The notes below the pieces were generated by a model. That model was not told the DNA's origin and made no database searches. It saw only the letters and a program-made list of their open reading frames with translations. From Helochares maculicollis (lineage: Eukaryota; Arthropoda; Insecta; Coleoptera; Hydrophilidae): a stretch of 64,000 nt of DNA. Positions 21,610-31,719 of the stretch are shown piece by piece (the first letter of the stretch is position 1; the number at the start of each line of letters is the position of its first letter). A program made the translations under genes and the position numbers. The DNA lies in NCBI GenBank assembly GCA_033557835.1, contig JAWQRO010000045.1, positions 1 to 64,000 of the forward strand, written 5' to 3'.

Positions 21610-22100
21610 ACTAGACTAGTTGAAAAGTTGAGCGAAAACTGTAACGAATCAAACGTGCGATTTAAATGCTTTACTCCGCAGTATATTCTCCCGTAAGCTC
21701 AACGTACTTATTCTAGCGATTCTCCAATTTATGTATGAAACGATTGTCGGGAATGCCCTCAAAGTATCTATCAACTGCTGCAATAACTTTGTTATTTGAG
21801 GAAAAAAATCCTTCCATGTAGACATTTTATACGCGTTGAAAACAAATGAAAGCCGATAGGAGTCAGATCTGGCGAACGGGGTGGACGTTCCAACAATTCG
21901 ATCTTTAATTCAAAGATTTAGTAATTAAATACGACCAATTTTGCTCTTACGACATATCTTGTATGGGAACATGCATTGTTATGGAGATGGATGATTAGTT
22001 TCTTCACCCAACACATTCACCATTTCGTTACAAATTTCCATAGACAAGCGAGTTTTCAAAAGAATTTTACAACAACACCTTGTTGAATTTTTCCATTATA
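21610..22100 (-). mobile_element. decayed mariner fragment
   Basis: It starts with ctagactagttgaaaagtt just after TA, the same terminal repeat as the mariner at 10,463-13,679. On the minus strand there are recognisable pieces: RPPRSPDLTPIGFHLF (about 21,895-21,850, third catalytic Asp replaced by Gly), a degenerate FxSSNEEV block, and an N-terminal remnant near 22,000-22,095 matching the ttcaccatttc... region at 13,430. The middle of the transposase is deleted. It ends about 340 bp before the first visible mnb exon. Confidence 0.72.
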
Positions 22101-22436
22101 AAAACACTACTTCCAATTGCTTGCAAAGGCCGAACTGAAATATCGAAGGATGAGTAAGCGTAATACATGTGTAAATTTTGGTATTTATACACTCTTATCC
22201 TAGTTCTGGCAAGTACTCTTGAAGTACAGCAAATCAACTGTTTTCGTTTACAACAATTCAAAATAAACCTTCTTGTGAGGAGTCCAGACTCACAGCTCGA
22301 GAAATGTGACTCCACGGAGGATTCATTAATATCCCCGAGTGCATTCTTAAACAGCACTTAAATATGCTATATAGATATAGAATTTCGTTAGCGAAGCGAT
22401 CATATTAATTAATAACAAAATAATGTTTCTTTCCAG

Positions 22437-22773
22437 GTTTACTATGCGAAAAAGAAGAGGAGAGCAGCTCAAACACAGGGCGAAGACAGCTCGCATAAGA
22501 AGGAGAGAAAATTGTACAACGACGGGTACGATGACGACAACCACGACTACATCGTAAAGAACGGTGAGAAGTTCCTTGACAGATACGAAATCGATTCCCT
22601 TATCGGCAAGGGGTCCTTCGGGCAAGTAGTGAAAGCCTTCGACCACGAAGAACAATGTCACGTTGCCATTAAAATCATTAAGAATAAGAAACCCTTCCTT
22701 AACCAAGCGCAAATCGAGGTGAAGCTGCTTGAAATGATGAACAGGGCCGACGCAGAAAACAAGTATTATATAG
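22437..22773 (+). CDS. mnb: minibrain/DYRK1A kinase, exon with N-lobe
   Basis: Internal coding exon of minibrain, the insect DYRK1A orthologue, a dual-specificity kinase that autophosphorylates on Tyr and then phosphorylates Ser/Thr targets in nucleus and cytoplasm. The exon begins after ttccag at codon GTT (VYYAKKKRR, the basic nuclear-localisation stretch). It continues through the DYRK homology box (NDGYDDDNHDYIVKNGEK) and into the N-lobe: glycine loop GKGSFGQV (residues 57-64 of the visible part), ATP-binding Lys79 in VAIKIIK, and helix C Glu94 in QIEVKLLE. It ends at tatatag|gtgagt, leaving one base of the codon for Val113. Earlier exons, including the start codon, were not found and probably lie upstream. 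Confidence 0.96.
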
Positions 22774-23070
22774 GTGAGTAAAACTACAAAACTCCAACCC
22801 AACTAAAAATGTCACTAATGTTTCGAAATAATGCCAATAGTACTCTTGGTATGTTTGCTTAAAATCAAACAGCGAACTACTAAATTAATTAAATAAATAA
22901 ATAAACGTGTGCGTTTATTGACTCGCTTGTATAAATATATGAGTAATAATGGAATAAAAAAATTAATAACGGGCTGCGTGCGTTTGTAAACGAGGTAAAT
23001 TTACATAGGTGACAGAATCAATATTGTAATTGACTATGCACGGGGCTCATCGATAAATTTTCTGTTCTAG

Positions 23071-23357
23071 TGAAATTAAAACGACATTTTATGTGGCGCA
23101 ACCATCTCTGCCTGGTGTTCGAGCTCCTCTCCTACAATTTATACGATCTCCTGCGCAACACGAATTTTAGGGGAGTCTCGCTCAACCTGACGAGAAAATT
23201 TGCACAACAACTATGCACGGCTCTACTGTTCCTCTCGACGCCTGAACTCAACATCATCCACTGCGACCTAAAGCCTGAGAATATTCTTCTTTGTAACCCC
23301 AAAAGGTCTGCGATTAAAATCGTAGATTTCGGAAGTTCTTGCCAATTGGGTCATAGG
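23071..23357 (+). CDS. mnb: minibrain/DYRK1A kinase, catalytic-loop exon
   Basis: Follows a 297-bp intron; acceptor ttctgttctag, donor gtaagt after the AGG codon. It encodes KLKRHFMWRNHLCLVFELLS and continues to the catalytic loop HCDLKPEN (base Asp178 of the visible part) and the metal-binding DFG (Asp198) in VDFGSSCQLG. Hinge and C-lobe helices match the DYRK family throughout. The last codons are Gly-His-Arg where vertebrate DYRK1A has Gly-Gln-Arg, a small difference. No stop or frameshift. Confidence 0.96.
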
Positions 23358-23568
23358 GTAAGTCGTCATAATTCTGAAAGTTTATTCCTAGACTCCTTTA
23401 GACCTATCTTAGACTTTTAAACCTTAGACTTTTAAACCTTAGACTTTTAAACCTTAGGCTTTTAAACCTTAGGCTATTAAACCTTAGACTTTTAAACGTA
23501 CTTGATATGTTAAATCTCCCTTTATTAACCAATTGACTTTGCAAATGAGAGTTTTGATCTTCTTGCAG
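23358..23568 (+). other. mnb: mnb intron 2
   Basis: A 211-bp intron with gtaagt at its start and cttgcag at its end. About half of it is a 15-bp minisatellite, listed separately. Confidence 0.85.
23409..23498 (+). repeat. 15-bp minisatellite in mnb intron 2, six units
   Basis: Six tandem units of ttagacttttaaacc at 15-bp spacing, with changes in units 4 to 6 (ggc for gac, ctatt for ctttt). It lies entirely inside the intron and so could vary in length without affecting the protein. Confidence 0.95.
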
Positions 23569-23822
23569 ATATACCAATACATACAATCAAGATTTTACCG
23601 ATCTCCAGAAGTCCTCCTGGGCATCCAATATGACCTAGCTATAGATATGTGGTCACTAGGCTGCATCCTCGTTGAAATGCATACAGGAGAACCTCTCTTC
23701 AGTGGTGCCAACGAAGCGGATCAAATGAATAAAATAGTAGAAGTCTTAGGAATGCCCCCTAAGCACCTCCTGGATCAAGGAACTAAAGTGCGGAAGTTCT
23801 TTGATAAACTGCCTGATGGAAG
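23569..23822 (+). CDS. mnb: minibrain/DYRK1A kinase, activation-loop exon
   Basis: Begins after cttgcag with IYQYIQSRFYRSPEVLLG. This carries the Tyr-x-Tyr activation motif (Tyr210 and Tyr212 of the visible part; the second Tyr is the one autophosphorylated during translation in this family) and the APE-equivalent SPE. It continues through DLAIDMWSLGCILVEMHTGE and EPLFSGANEADQMNKIVEVL to LPDG. The exon ends at ggaag|gtaaaa with two bases of an Arg codon completed by the next exon. The donor is weaker than the others (gtaaaa). Confidence 0.95.
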
Positions 23823-23894
23823 GTAAAATTATTTAATTCTATTTCTTGATTGCGCATTGGCTACCTTGTCCATACATATAAATGAAGTGCTAGT

Positions 23895-25140
23895 ACGAGC
23901 GTGGGTCAATAAGTCTTCGTCTTTTTCCGCCGAGTCACTTTTTTAACCCATTATCTGCCAATATCCAATTTTTGGGACACGTTTTCCACTTTTATTATTT
24001 TAATAACTGTAGCTGGTGTACTATTAATTGCGGCGTTAATGGGTTAAGTTTAGAAATAGTCAGTTGGGGCCAAATCCGCAGAATAGGGCGGACGAGGGAG
24101 CAATTTGTAGCCCAATTCATTAAGTTTTTTCATGGAAACCTTGCATTGTCTAGGTGGAAAAGATTTGTTTTCCTGGGCCAAATGCTGTCGGTTTTTCTTC
24201 AAACAGTCTTTGATCAAAGCATCATCTTCGCCATTGGACGTTCTTCCCTTGTGACGGAAATCATTGTGGATTATGCAGTATTATACGCGTGGGTGTATGC
24301 AAAAAAAATTGTCTCCATGACTTTATTGGCTGACAAAACTCACCTTGGCCTTCTTGGGTATCAATTCACGGGCAGAAAACCACTGCTAATTGACATCTGG
24401 CACGTTACAGTGAATCTATATTTCGTCCACGGTTATGAAACGGAGCAAAAATTGCAGTTGAACAAGCAAAACACTCCTTCGTAGTTGTCACAGATTTGCA
24501 TTTGTGGTCGATTGCGAGCAAACGCAGCACCTATCTTGTGGATTGCTTTCTCATACTCAAGTGATCGATCAAAATCGAAGCCTTTGTGCTATGTAATTTG
24601 CTTATGGCTTCCAGAATCTCCCACTCTTTCAATCTCCCACACTTTCAATCTCCCACCCGTTCAATCTCCGATCTGCCAACACTATACCGTGAATTTTTTC
24701 AATTGTTTCTGGCGTAACGACTTCAACTGGACGTCCAGAACGTCGATATCGCTTGTGGTCGCAACGAAATTCAGTAAACCGCTACTTCTTACCCTTGAAA
24801 TTGATGGCGACTAGTCCTCATAGCTTAGCCTTTGTTTGAGTGATGGATTTTCCGAAAAAAATACTGCTTCATGAGCACATAAATTTTACTTTTGTCCGTT
24901 TCCTCCACGATTCACGCGGTCCTCTGCTATCAACGGTTGACAAGCACAAACGAAATGACGCAGCTTGTTCAAAATTAGGAAAGAGTCAACTCCAGTTAAC
25001 AGGAGCAGTGTCTCCATTCCACTCAAGAGGTGCGAAATTCAATCAGTCAAAGACTTACTGACCCTCCGTCGAATGAGTTCTTGGTATTAAAACACGAAAT
25101 ATAACTTTGGCGAGCGATTATCAAGGCCCATTTAGAGTCT
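23895..25140 (-). mobile_element. decayed mariner in mnb intron 3
   Basis: Opposite in strand to mnb. Reading on the minus strand with many frame changes: TPETIEKIHGIVLADRRL (about 24,730-24,675), a degenerate first catalytic region near FITVDE (about 24,440), the block KTNLFHLDNAR with the second Asp (about 24,165), and LGYKLLPRPPYSADLAPTDY with the third (about 24,105-24,045). Ends and target duplication could not be fixed, so the limits are approximate. The intron (23,823-25,232) is mostly this element. Confidence 0.72.
24615..24662. repeat. 16-bp tandem repeat, three units
   Basis: aatctcccactctttc, aatctcccacactttc and aatctcccacccgttc in direct succession, followed by a partial unit (aatctccg). 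It falls within the degenerate mariner and represents a local expansion of its transposase sequence. Confidence 0.88.
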
Positions 25141-25232
25141 TTAATTCGAAAAACTATGAATCTAGAGACTTACTGTTCACTAAGCTTCTGAACGTGCCTT
25201 CGCAGTGCAACTAAAAAGAATATTCTGTTTAG

Positions 25233-25555
25233 GTACGTCTTAAGGAAATCCCCCAAAGACTCGAAGAAGTACAAAATGCCGGGCGTGAAAAGCCTGCACG
25301 ACATTTTGGGCGTTGAGACTGGAGGCCCCGGGGGCCGAAGAATCGGAGAGCCTGGTCACTCGATGTCGGACTATTTGAAATTTAAGGATCTGATATTACG
25401 TATGTTAGATTATGACCCCAAAACGCGAATATCACCGTATTACGCTTTGCAACACAACTTCTTCAAGAGGACTTCGGACGAAGGCACCAACACGGCGAAC
25501 AGCACCAGCTCCAGCCCGGCCGTCATCACCCTAGACATGTCCAGCAGTCAGCATG
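25233..25555 (+). CDS. mnb: minibrain/DYRK1A kinase, C-lobe end exon
   Basis: Acceptor tctgtttag; the first base completes Arg. It encodes the DYRK/CMGC-type insert and end of the kinase domain: YVLRKSPKDSKKYKMPG, then HDILGVETGGPGGRR, DYLKFKDLILRMLDYDPKTR and PYYALQHNFFKRTSDEGTNT. A Ser/Thr-rich stretch (ANSTSSSPAV, then DMSSSQH) follows, as is usual after the kinase core. The exon ends at cagcatg|gtatgc with one base left over. That phase suits both candidate terminal exons (26,358 and 31,720). Read-through would add about 14 residues before a stop at about 25,596. Confidence 0.94.
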
Positions 25556-26357
25556 GTATGCAATTTTCTGACTCGTTTAACACTTTTCGACCTTAATTGT
25601 TCAGCTAACGTAAACGTCATTTTCATGTCCATTTTTCATCAGTCTGTAACTCATAGGCTAAAATTGTAGAAATCAAAATTGATGCTTTTTCGTAATATAT
25701 AATTGGAGGATTTTGCTTAGAAACACTTTGAATTTATATATTTTTTGAAACATTTGCTAAATCGCTACATAAACTACATTTTTAAATTGGCTCGAAATAC
25801 TTTTAAATTGAAAATAATGTTATTGTTCAAAACCGCATCTCCATCTCATAATTCAGAACAACGCTATAGTTTGGTTCGGTTTCTTTAATACATTTTCTTT
25901 GCAGATTCAATAAAAATCTTCACAGATTGCACAGCTCTGGTATAGCCAGGTAAATCAATTTGTTGTTGTGGCAATTTATTTGGTGTGCCTCCGAGCAATT
26001 AATAGCATTATTTTCATCTTAATAAAATTCATACTATTAATTCAATAACAATAAACCGCTGCTACGCTCATGAAAATTAATCAAAATCCTTCATTCTGTA
26101 CAAAACAAAAAATCACCATCGTTCTGTCCAATTAGAGTAAAATTGTATTGTATGCAGACATCACTGGAATGCAGCGATGACTAACATAGTCGTACGGCGG
26201 ACTGCCGTAACTGCACTTTCAAACACAGGTACAAATAAATCAGTTGCCCCTATAAATAGATAGTTCAAATATCAGATAATTACAACTTGATCCGTTAACT
26301 CCACTTCTATTTATCAAGTTCTATATCACATATTATTATGGTTTTTTTTTAATGCAG

Positions 26358-26485
26358 ACTCTTCTAATGCTTCGACGTGGGATATCGTATTCCCTCGGGA
26401 ATACCAATATCTTGCCAAAAAGGTCACAGTGTTTGAAGAAGCTAAATTGGAAGAGCCTGCGTCAAATTTTTGTGTTACTTGCTAA
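26358..26485 (+). CDS. mnb: possible alternative terminal exon of minibrain
   Basis: After an excellent acceptor (a long T run, then aatgcag), a frame in the right phase for the exon ending at 25,555 runs 42 codons including the TAA stop. It starts with the spliced Asp codon and reads SSNASTWDIVFPREYQYLAK ... LEEPASNFCVTC. It would replace the long C-terminus with a 42-residue tail and give 442 visible residues. DYRK1A-type genes are known to make isoforms differing at the C-terminus, but I do not recognise this tail. A chance open frame after a good acceptor is the alternative. Confidence 0.42.
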
Positions 26486-26489
26486 TGCT

Positions 26490-27580
26490 TGCCTCTCATT
26501 CTAAGCTTGATTTTCAGTTTATTCATCTTCACGCTACTACTACTGATAAAGTTTTACAAAACGTACATTAGTACAAAACTGCGCTCCTATCACCCAACCA
26601 ACCCTTCTAGTTGTCTTAAACCTAAAAAGTGCACTGCAATCAGCCCCCTCATAATTAAGGTAAACATATGCAAAAAATATGTACTTTAATTACTTTGCTA
26701 TGAAGCTTTGTTTGCTCTTTAAAGCTCAACGTGCTGATTTATTGTTCCGATTTTGCAGTGGCTTGAGCTTAAAAGAGCCGAATATAACGCCTACTGCTAT
26801 GTTGTACTAATTTTATATAATTTTTTCTTCCCGTTTCGGGGCCGATTTTACAACCTGGTTCAATAACGCTTCACTTTTATCGTTGTGATTTGAAACAAGT
26901 TGCCACTCATATGCATTAAAACGAACAAATAAAAAAGATAGACGATTCACTGTTGATCAGATTAAATTTCGCCAATAAGTGTTAGTTGCCGAACATTGCA
27001 GTGTTGATGTAAAAATATGTCGGCAATAAAATTTATCTCTGGGACGACATTATAAATCTCGGGTTGAATGTATTCGTAGAAGCAACAAATAACTATCTGA
27101 CAAATCAAACGGGCTGCTCTTTGAGTAAACACGTAAGAATTTGCCAGATCAAATGTTTAATCCGCGGTTTATTCTAATAGTTGATTTCGCAGGATTGCTG
27201 CGCCTTTAGAATGGATTATCGGAATATAGTTCAACTATGTAATAAAATGAATCATAAGATCTTGGCTCTTCAAACCTGGAGTAATAAGATTTTGCTTCAC
27301 TTCTATAGATGTATTAACAATAAGTTTCTATATTTCCGTAGAAGGAATGAGTTTGATATTTAGATTGATTGATTGATGACACATCGAATACTCAAATGTG
27401 AGCCTAATCTAATCAAGTGGGCTTTCCACAATAAGATTGTTGTAATTATTTACTAAATCCATGACTTATTGAAGGGACGAACTTTCAATTTCTCCTATTT
27501 CTTGAATAAATATTTATCTATAAAGGCAATACAATAGACAGGATAGTCCAAATGAGATTTAATAAGTTGTTTGTATCGCT
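26490..27580. other. mnb intron sequence, no further exon seen
   Basis: AT-rich. If 26,358-26,485 is a real terminal exon, its 3' UTR would start here; an AATAAA lies near 26,926. Short frames (26,489-26,689 and 27,181-27,363, plus strand) resemble nothing known. Confidence 0.4.
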
Positions 27581-27583
27581 AAA

Positions 27584-28273
27584 CCAGGTGCGCAAGTTTA
27601 AAATGTCGTTTTGTTGCCAAGAGATGGTGCATGAAATCTATTGAAGTAACCTTTGGAACACAAAGCGACATTTTTTTGGACTACAAAATGTCATATTCTT
27701 TACTTGTTTACAACTTAGACAATGGCGTGTGTGTGTGTGTGTGTGTGTGTGGTGGGATCAAAAGGGAGTAGTGTACTACGAGCTTCTCAAACACGGTGAA
27801 ACAATTGTCTGCTACCGACAACAAATGATCAACCACAAACCACGCATTGATCGAAAAACGCCCAGAATGGGCTCGTAGACACAGCAAAGTCATTCCGCAG
27901 CATGACAACGCTCCTGCACACTCGGCCAAAGTGGTCAAAGAAATGATTTCTTCGCTTGGTTGGGAACTCCTACCCCACCCGATGTATTCACCAGACCTGG
28001 CGCCTTCTGATTATCACTTCTTCTCATTGAAGGGACACGCACTGGCTGAGCAACCGTTCAAGACCCTCGAGAGTGCACAAAAATGGCCCGATGAATGGAT
28101 ATCAATGAAAGTTGAAGCTTTCTTTTAGAATGGTACCCATAAATTGCCCGAGATATTTATAAAATGTGTAAAAGGCAAGGTCCAATACTTTGAATAAAAC
28201 ATGTTTTACCATTGTTCTTAAATAATGACATATTTTTCATGCAAAAAACGACATTTTATATTTGCGGACACGG
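27584..28273 (+). mobile_element. internally deleted mariner with TIRs in mnb intron 4
   Basis: 690 bp bounded by inverted repeats ccaggtgcgcaagtttaaaa at 27,584 and, inverted, ccgtgtccgcaaatataaaa ending at 28,273, with TA following. The N-terminal half of the transposase is missing. The frame resumes at VWWDQKGVVYYELLKHGETI, shifts near 27,840, and continues at 27,847-28,128 with the second catalytic Asp in PQHDNAPAHSAK and the third in SPDLAPSDYHFF. A stop at 28,126 precedes the usual tail. Same strand as mnb. Non-autonomous. Confidence 0.88.
27727..27751 (+). repeat. (GT)n microsatellite inside a mariner transposase
   Basis: About 12 GT repeats that lead directly into ggtgggatcaaaaggg, the codons for WWDQKG. 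In relatives the preceding codons are for CVWWDQ or CIWWDQ (tgtgtgtggtgg), so the repeat grew from transposase coding sequence. Confidence 0.9.
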
Positions 28274-28279
28274 TAATAA

Positions 28280-28845
28280 TGGTTTATGGTCGGCTCCTAG
28301 GGGCTGCGACCCATAAGGCAAGCTTGATATGGGTGCTGATTTTTTGGGTAACCTAGCACTACCTGCTGCCATTAAGGTTACAGTCGAGCCGTCCAACTCC
28401 ATAGGATGACCATAGCCACTTGTTAGAGGGATTTTATGTGCGAGACGAAGGAGCATTCATTCTTTTTTCGAACTAGTGTCTTCAATGCCATGCAGAGCAC
28501 TGCAGCCTTTAATAGTAATTCATTTGATTTTGGTTCATTTGGGAACGACCTCTACAACCGTAAATTAGTACAAATCCATATAGAAATAGTTACCGCCACT
28601 AGATTAAGCAAAAAAATAAACTACCCGCCCATATTTAACTTGCCTCATGAGTTGGGGGCCCTTGATTATAGTTTTCTGTATGGAATTGAAAAAATTGGAA
28701 CGTCCCGCAGAACAGAATAGGAGTCTTTAAACTTGAATTTACCGTAACCATTTTTGCCACCGAAGTTAGATGTCTCTTAGAAGCAACCTAAATCATCCTA
28801 TTGAGTCGGATGTCCTTGGTCAGATCTCTATTTTCAACCAAATTT
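28280..28845. other. unassigned intron sequence with an odd GC-richer segment
   Basis: 28,290-28,440 is less AT-rich and has an open minus-strand frame (28,456-28,256) containing SGYGHPMELDGSTVTLMAAG. A plus frame spans 28,436-28,720. Neither matches a family I can name with confidence. A transposon-derived origin is possible. Confidence 0.3.
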
Positions 28846-28848
28846 TTA

Positions 28849-31220
28849 CTACGTTGTTCAATAAGATTTTGGTTCGATAAGAAAGGGCATTTCTACTAGC
28901 CTAAATTTTTTGTATGTTCTTACACTCTTCATATGAACGTATGTGAAGTTTCATTTCAATCTGTCAATTCGATCTTTGTTTCGAGCCATTTAGCATCTAG
29001 CATGTGTCACGGTATTTTTTTACAATGGGAAAAATCAAGTGATTGAAACGTTATTTTTGGATGGCTAGGAAATTTATGAACGAATGTTGAAACTGTGTAA
29101 GGACTCTTCGCCTCTAATTAGTACGGTAAAAAGATGGGTTGCTGAATTTAAACGTGGTCGTACAAGCCTTGAAGACGATCCACGTCAAGGACGTCCAAAA
29201 TCAACAACACCAGAAATCATAGAAAAATACAGGAATTCGTATTTGAAAATCGTCAAGTGACTGAGAGAGATTTAGTAGAAGTTCGAGGCATCCTGTTGGG
29301 CAGTGTAAGCAATAGTTTCACTGCAGTATTGGGTTTCAGAAAGCTGTTTGTGCACCATTGGGACCACGGAACAAAAACATTCAAATGCGAGCTTCTGAGC
29401 AACAGTTGGAGCGTTTTCGAAAAAATAAAGTAGACTTTGTGCGTTGATTTGTGACTATGGATGAGACTTGGGTCTATCACCATGATCCTGAATCAAAACG
29501 AGAAGCTAAAGAGTGTTGTGAACCTGGTTGTTTGACTGCGAAACGAGCTCGTGTCCAGAAATTGTTCCAGAAGGTGTCAGCATCAGTGTGTCGAGTCAGC
29601 GTTATGGATGAGACTTGGGTCTAACACCATGATCCTGAATCAAACCGAGAGGCTAAAGAGTGCTGTGAACCTGGTTCTTCGGCTTTGAAACGAACTCATA
29701 TCCAGAAATTGGTCCAGAAGGTGTCGAGTCATCGTTATGGATGAGACTTGGCTCTAACACCATGATCCTGAATCAAAACAAGAGGCTAAAGAGTGGTGTG
29801 AACCTGGTTCTGCAGTTTCGAAACGAACTCGTGCCTAGAAGATGTTAACATCAGTGTGTCGAGTCGTCGTTATGGATGAATCTTGGGTCTATCACCATGA
29901 TCGTGAATCAAAACAAGAGGCTAAAGAGTGCTGTGAACCTGGTTCTTTGGCTCCGAAACGAGCTCTTATCCAGAAATTGGCCCAGAAGGTGTTAGCATCG
30001 GTGTGCCGAATCATCGTTTTAGATAAGACTTGGATCTATCACCATGATCCTGAATCAAAACAAGAGGCTAAAGAGTAGAGTGAACCTGGTTCTTCGGCTT
30101 CGAAACGTGCTCGTATCCAGAAATGGGCCCAGAAGGTGTTGGCATCAGTGTGTTGAGTCATCGTTATGGATGAGACTTGGCTCTAACACCATGATCCTGA
30201 ATCAAAACAAGAGGCTCAAGAGTGGTGTTAACCTGGTTCTTTGGCTCTGAAACGAGCTCGTATCCAGAAATTGACCCAGAAGGGGGTGGTATCAATGTGT
30301 CGAGTCATCATTATGGATGAGATTTGGGTTTATCACCATGATTCTGAATCAAAACCAGAGGCTAAAGAGTGGTGTGAACCTGGTTCAGCGGCTTCGAAAC
30401 GAACTTGTGCCCAGAAGACGTTAGCATCAGTGTGTTGAGTCGTCGTTATGGATGAATATTTGGTCTATCACCATGATCGTGAATCAAAACGAGAGGCTAA
30501 AGAGTGCTGTGAACCTGGTTCTTTGGCTCCGAAACGAGCTCATATCCAGAAATTGACCCAGAAGGTGTTGGCATCAGTGTGTCGATTCATCATTATGGAT
30601 GAGACTTGGGTTTATCACCAAGATCCTGAATCAAAATGAGAGGCTAAAGAGTGATGTGAACGTGGTTCTTCGGCTTCGAAATGAGCTCGTGTCCAGAAAT
30701 CAGCCAAGAAAGTGTTACCATCTGTTTTTTTTTGGGATGCGAAAAGAATTATGTTTGTGGATTACTTGCAAACTGATAAAACAATAAATTCTGGAAGTTG
30801 TTGTAACGATTTAGACCAGCCGAAGGAACAATTTTGAGACAAAAGACCCAGTTTGCAGAAAAAAAACGTATTTTCTATCAGGACAATGCATAAGAATATT
30901 TTGACAATGCCTCAAATCCCTAAATTAAAGTTCGAATTGACGAAGCATCCTCCGTATTCACCAGATTTGGCCCCTAGCGACTTCCAGCTGTTTTCCGACT
31001 TAAAAAAATACATGCGTGTCGAGCATTTCTCGTCAAATTATGAGGTGTTACAGATGTGGAAGCGTATTTTGCAACCCTTCCAGATTATCACTTCAGGGAC
31101 GAAGTTCATAAATTGGATTCTCTTGGGATGATCGGGAAGACTATACGGAATAATAAAGTGTATCTCAAGCCATAAATGTGTGTTTTTCTAATGGAACCGA
31201 AAACTTATTGAACAACCGAG
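28849..31220 (+). mobile_element. mariner with nine-fold tandem catalytic module, in mnb intron 4
   Basis: The terminal repeats ctacgttgttcaataag (28,849) and, inverted, ctcggttgttcaataag (ending 31,220) are flanked by TA at 28,847-28,848 and 31,221-31,222. The length is 2,372 bp, against about 1.25 kb for a normal mariner. The N-terminal part includes RWVAEFKRGRTSLEDDPRQG (about 29,135-29,195) and GRPKSTTPEIIEK. From 29,456 the segment with the first catalytic Asp (MDETWVYHHDPESKREAKE) is repeated nine times. After 30,725 the protein resumes at FFWDAKRIMFVDYL, with the second Asp in FYQDNA (30,877) and the third in HPPYSPDLAPSDFQLF (about 30,945-30,990). Many stops; not functional. Same strand as mnb. 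Confidence 0.9.
29456..30725 (+). repeat. tandem array of nine 133-147-bp transposase segments
   Basis: Unit starts: 29,456, 29,603, 29,736, 29,871, 30,018, 30,165, 30,312, 30,447 and 30,594. Five units are 147 bp (49 codons), units 3 and 7 are 135 bp with the same 12-bp deletion, and unit 2 is 133 bp; the last is about 132 bp and runs into unique sequence. Units 3-5 and 7-9 repeat at exactly 576 bp. Diagnostic changes give the order A-B-C-D-A-B-C-D-A: D units share gatgaat and gatcgtgaatc, C units share the 12-bp deletion. The repeated segment spans from the CRxxxMDETW region to the ASV just before FWDAK. Confidence 0.95.
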
Positions 31221-31719
31221 TATGATGCCAAGCTTTTAAGCGGCTTCCCTGATTAAATAATTTGCTTGGGGTCCCTAAAAAAATCGTTCGCCCAGAATAC
31301 TTGTCAAATATTTAGTCTCGGATTTCCGCGGAATGACAGGTCTATCGGATTGCATACAAGGAGCATTGCCGAGCGCTTCTTGACTGTTAAAAATTACGGT
31401 CGTATTTCATATTAGTGATATTTTCGATTCGACAGAATTGAGAAAAGTCACTGTCCTGGCAAAACTAAAAAAACGCAGTCTAAGAACTCATCATGAAAGT
31501 TTTTCACTTTACAATTAACCAAGGTATCATTAATCACAGCTTTACTATTGACCCTGCATATCGATGAATCCCATCCTCTTCTTTCCAAACCAAAATATAA
31601 ATAAAATAGAAGTATAGAAAATGAAACTTTATCAGTTGCTGATCATGTGACATTATCATTTTACGTCCTCTTTGCAGCTTCCAAACTGAAGTAAGTTCTT
31701 ATTAGTTTGCATATTGCAG

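Noticed and set aside
20352..22436. Upstream mnb exon encoding the conserved LSVDLIKTYKHINE segment
   Set aside because: The segment that precedes VYYAKKKRR in DYRK1A proteins was looked for on the plus strand and not found. It probably lies outside the window or in an exon I could not spot.
23404..23586. Minus-strand frame with repeated KSLRF
   Set aside because: It is only the translation of the 15-bp minisatellite in mnb intron 2.
24485..25061. Plus-strand frames in mnb intron 3
   Set aside because: Shadows of the decayed mariner on the minus strand; no mnb-like sequence.
29842..30787. Several overlapping plus-strand frames that look like separate small genes
   Set aside because: They are successive units of the tandem transposase segment read in different frames, not independent genes.
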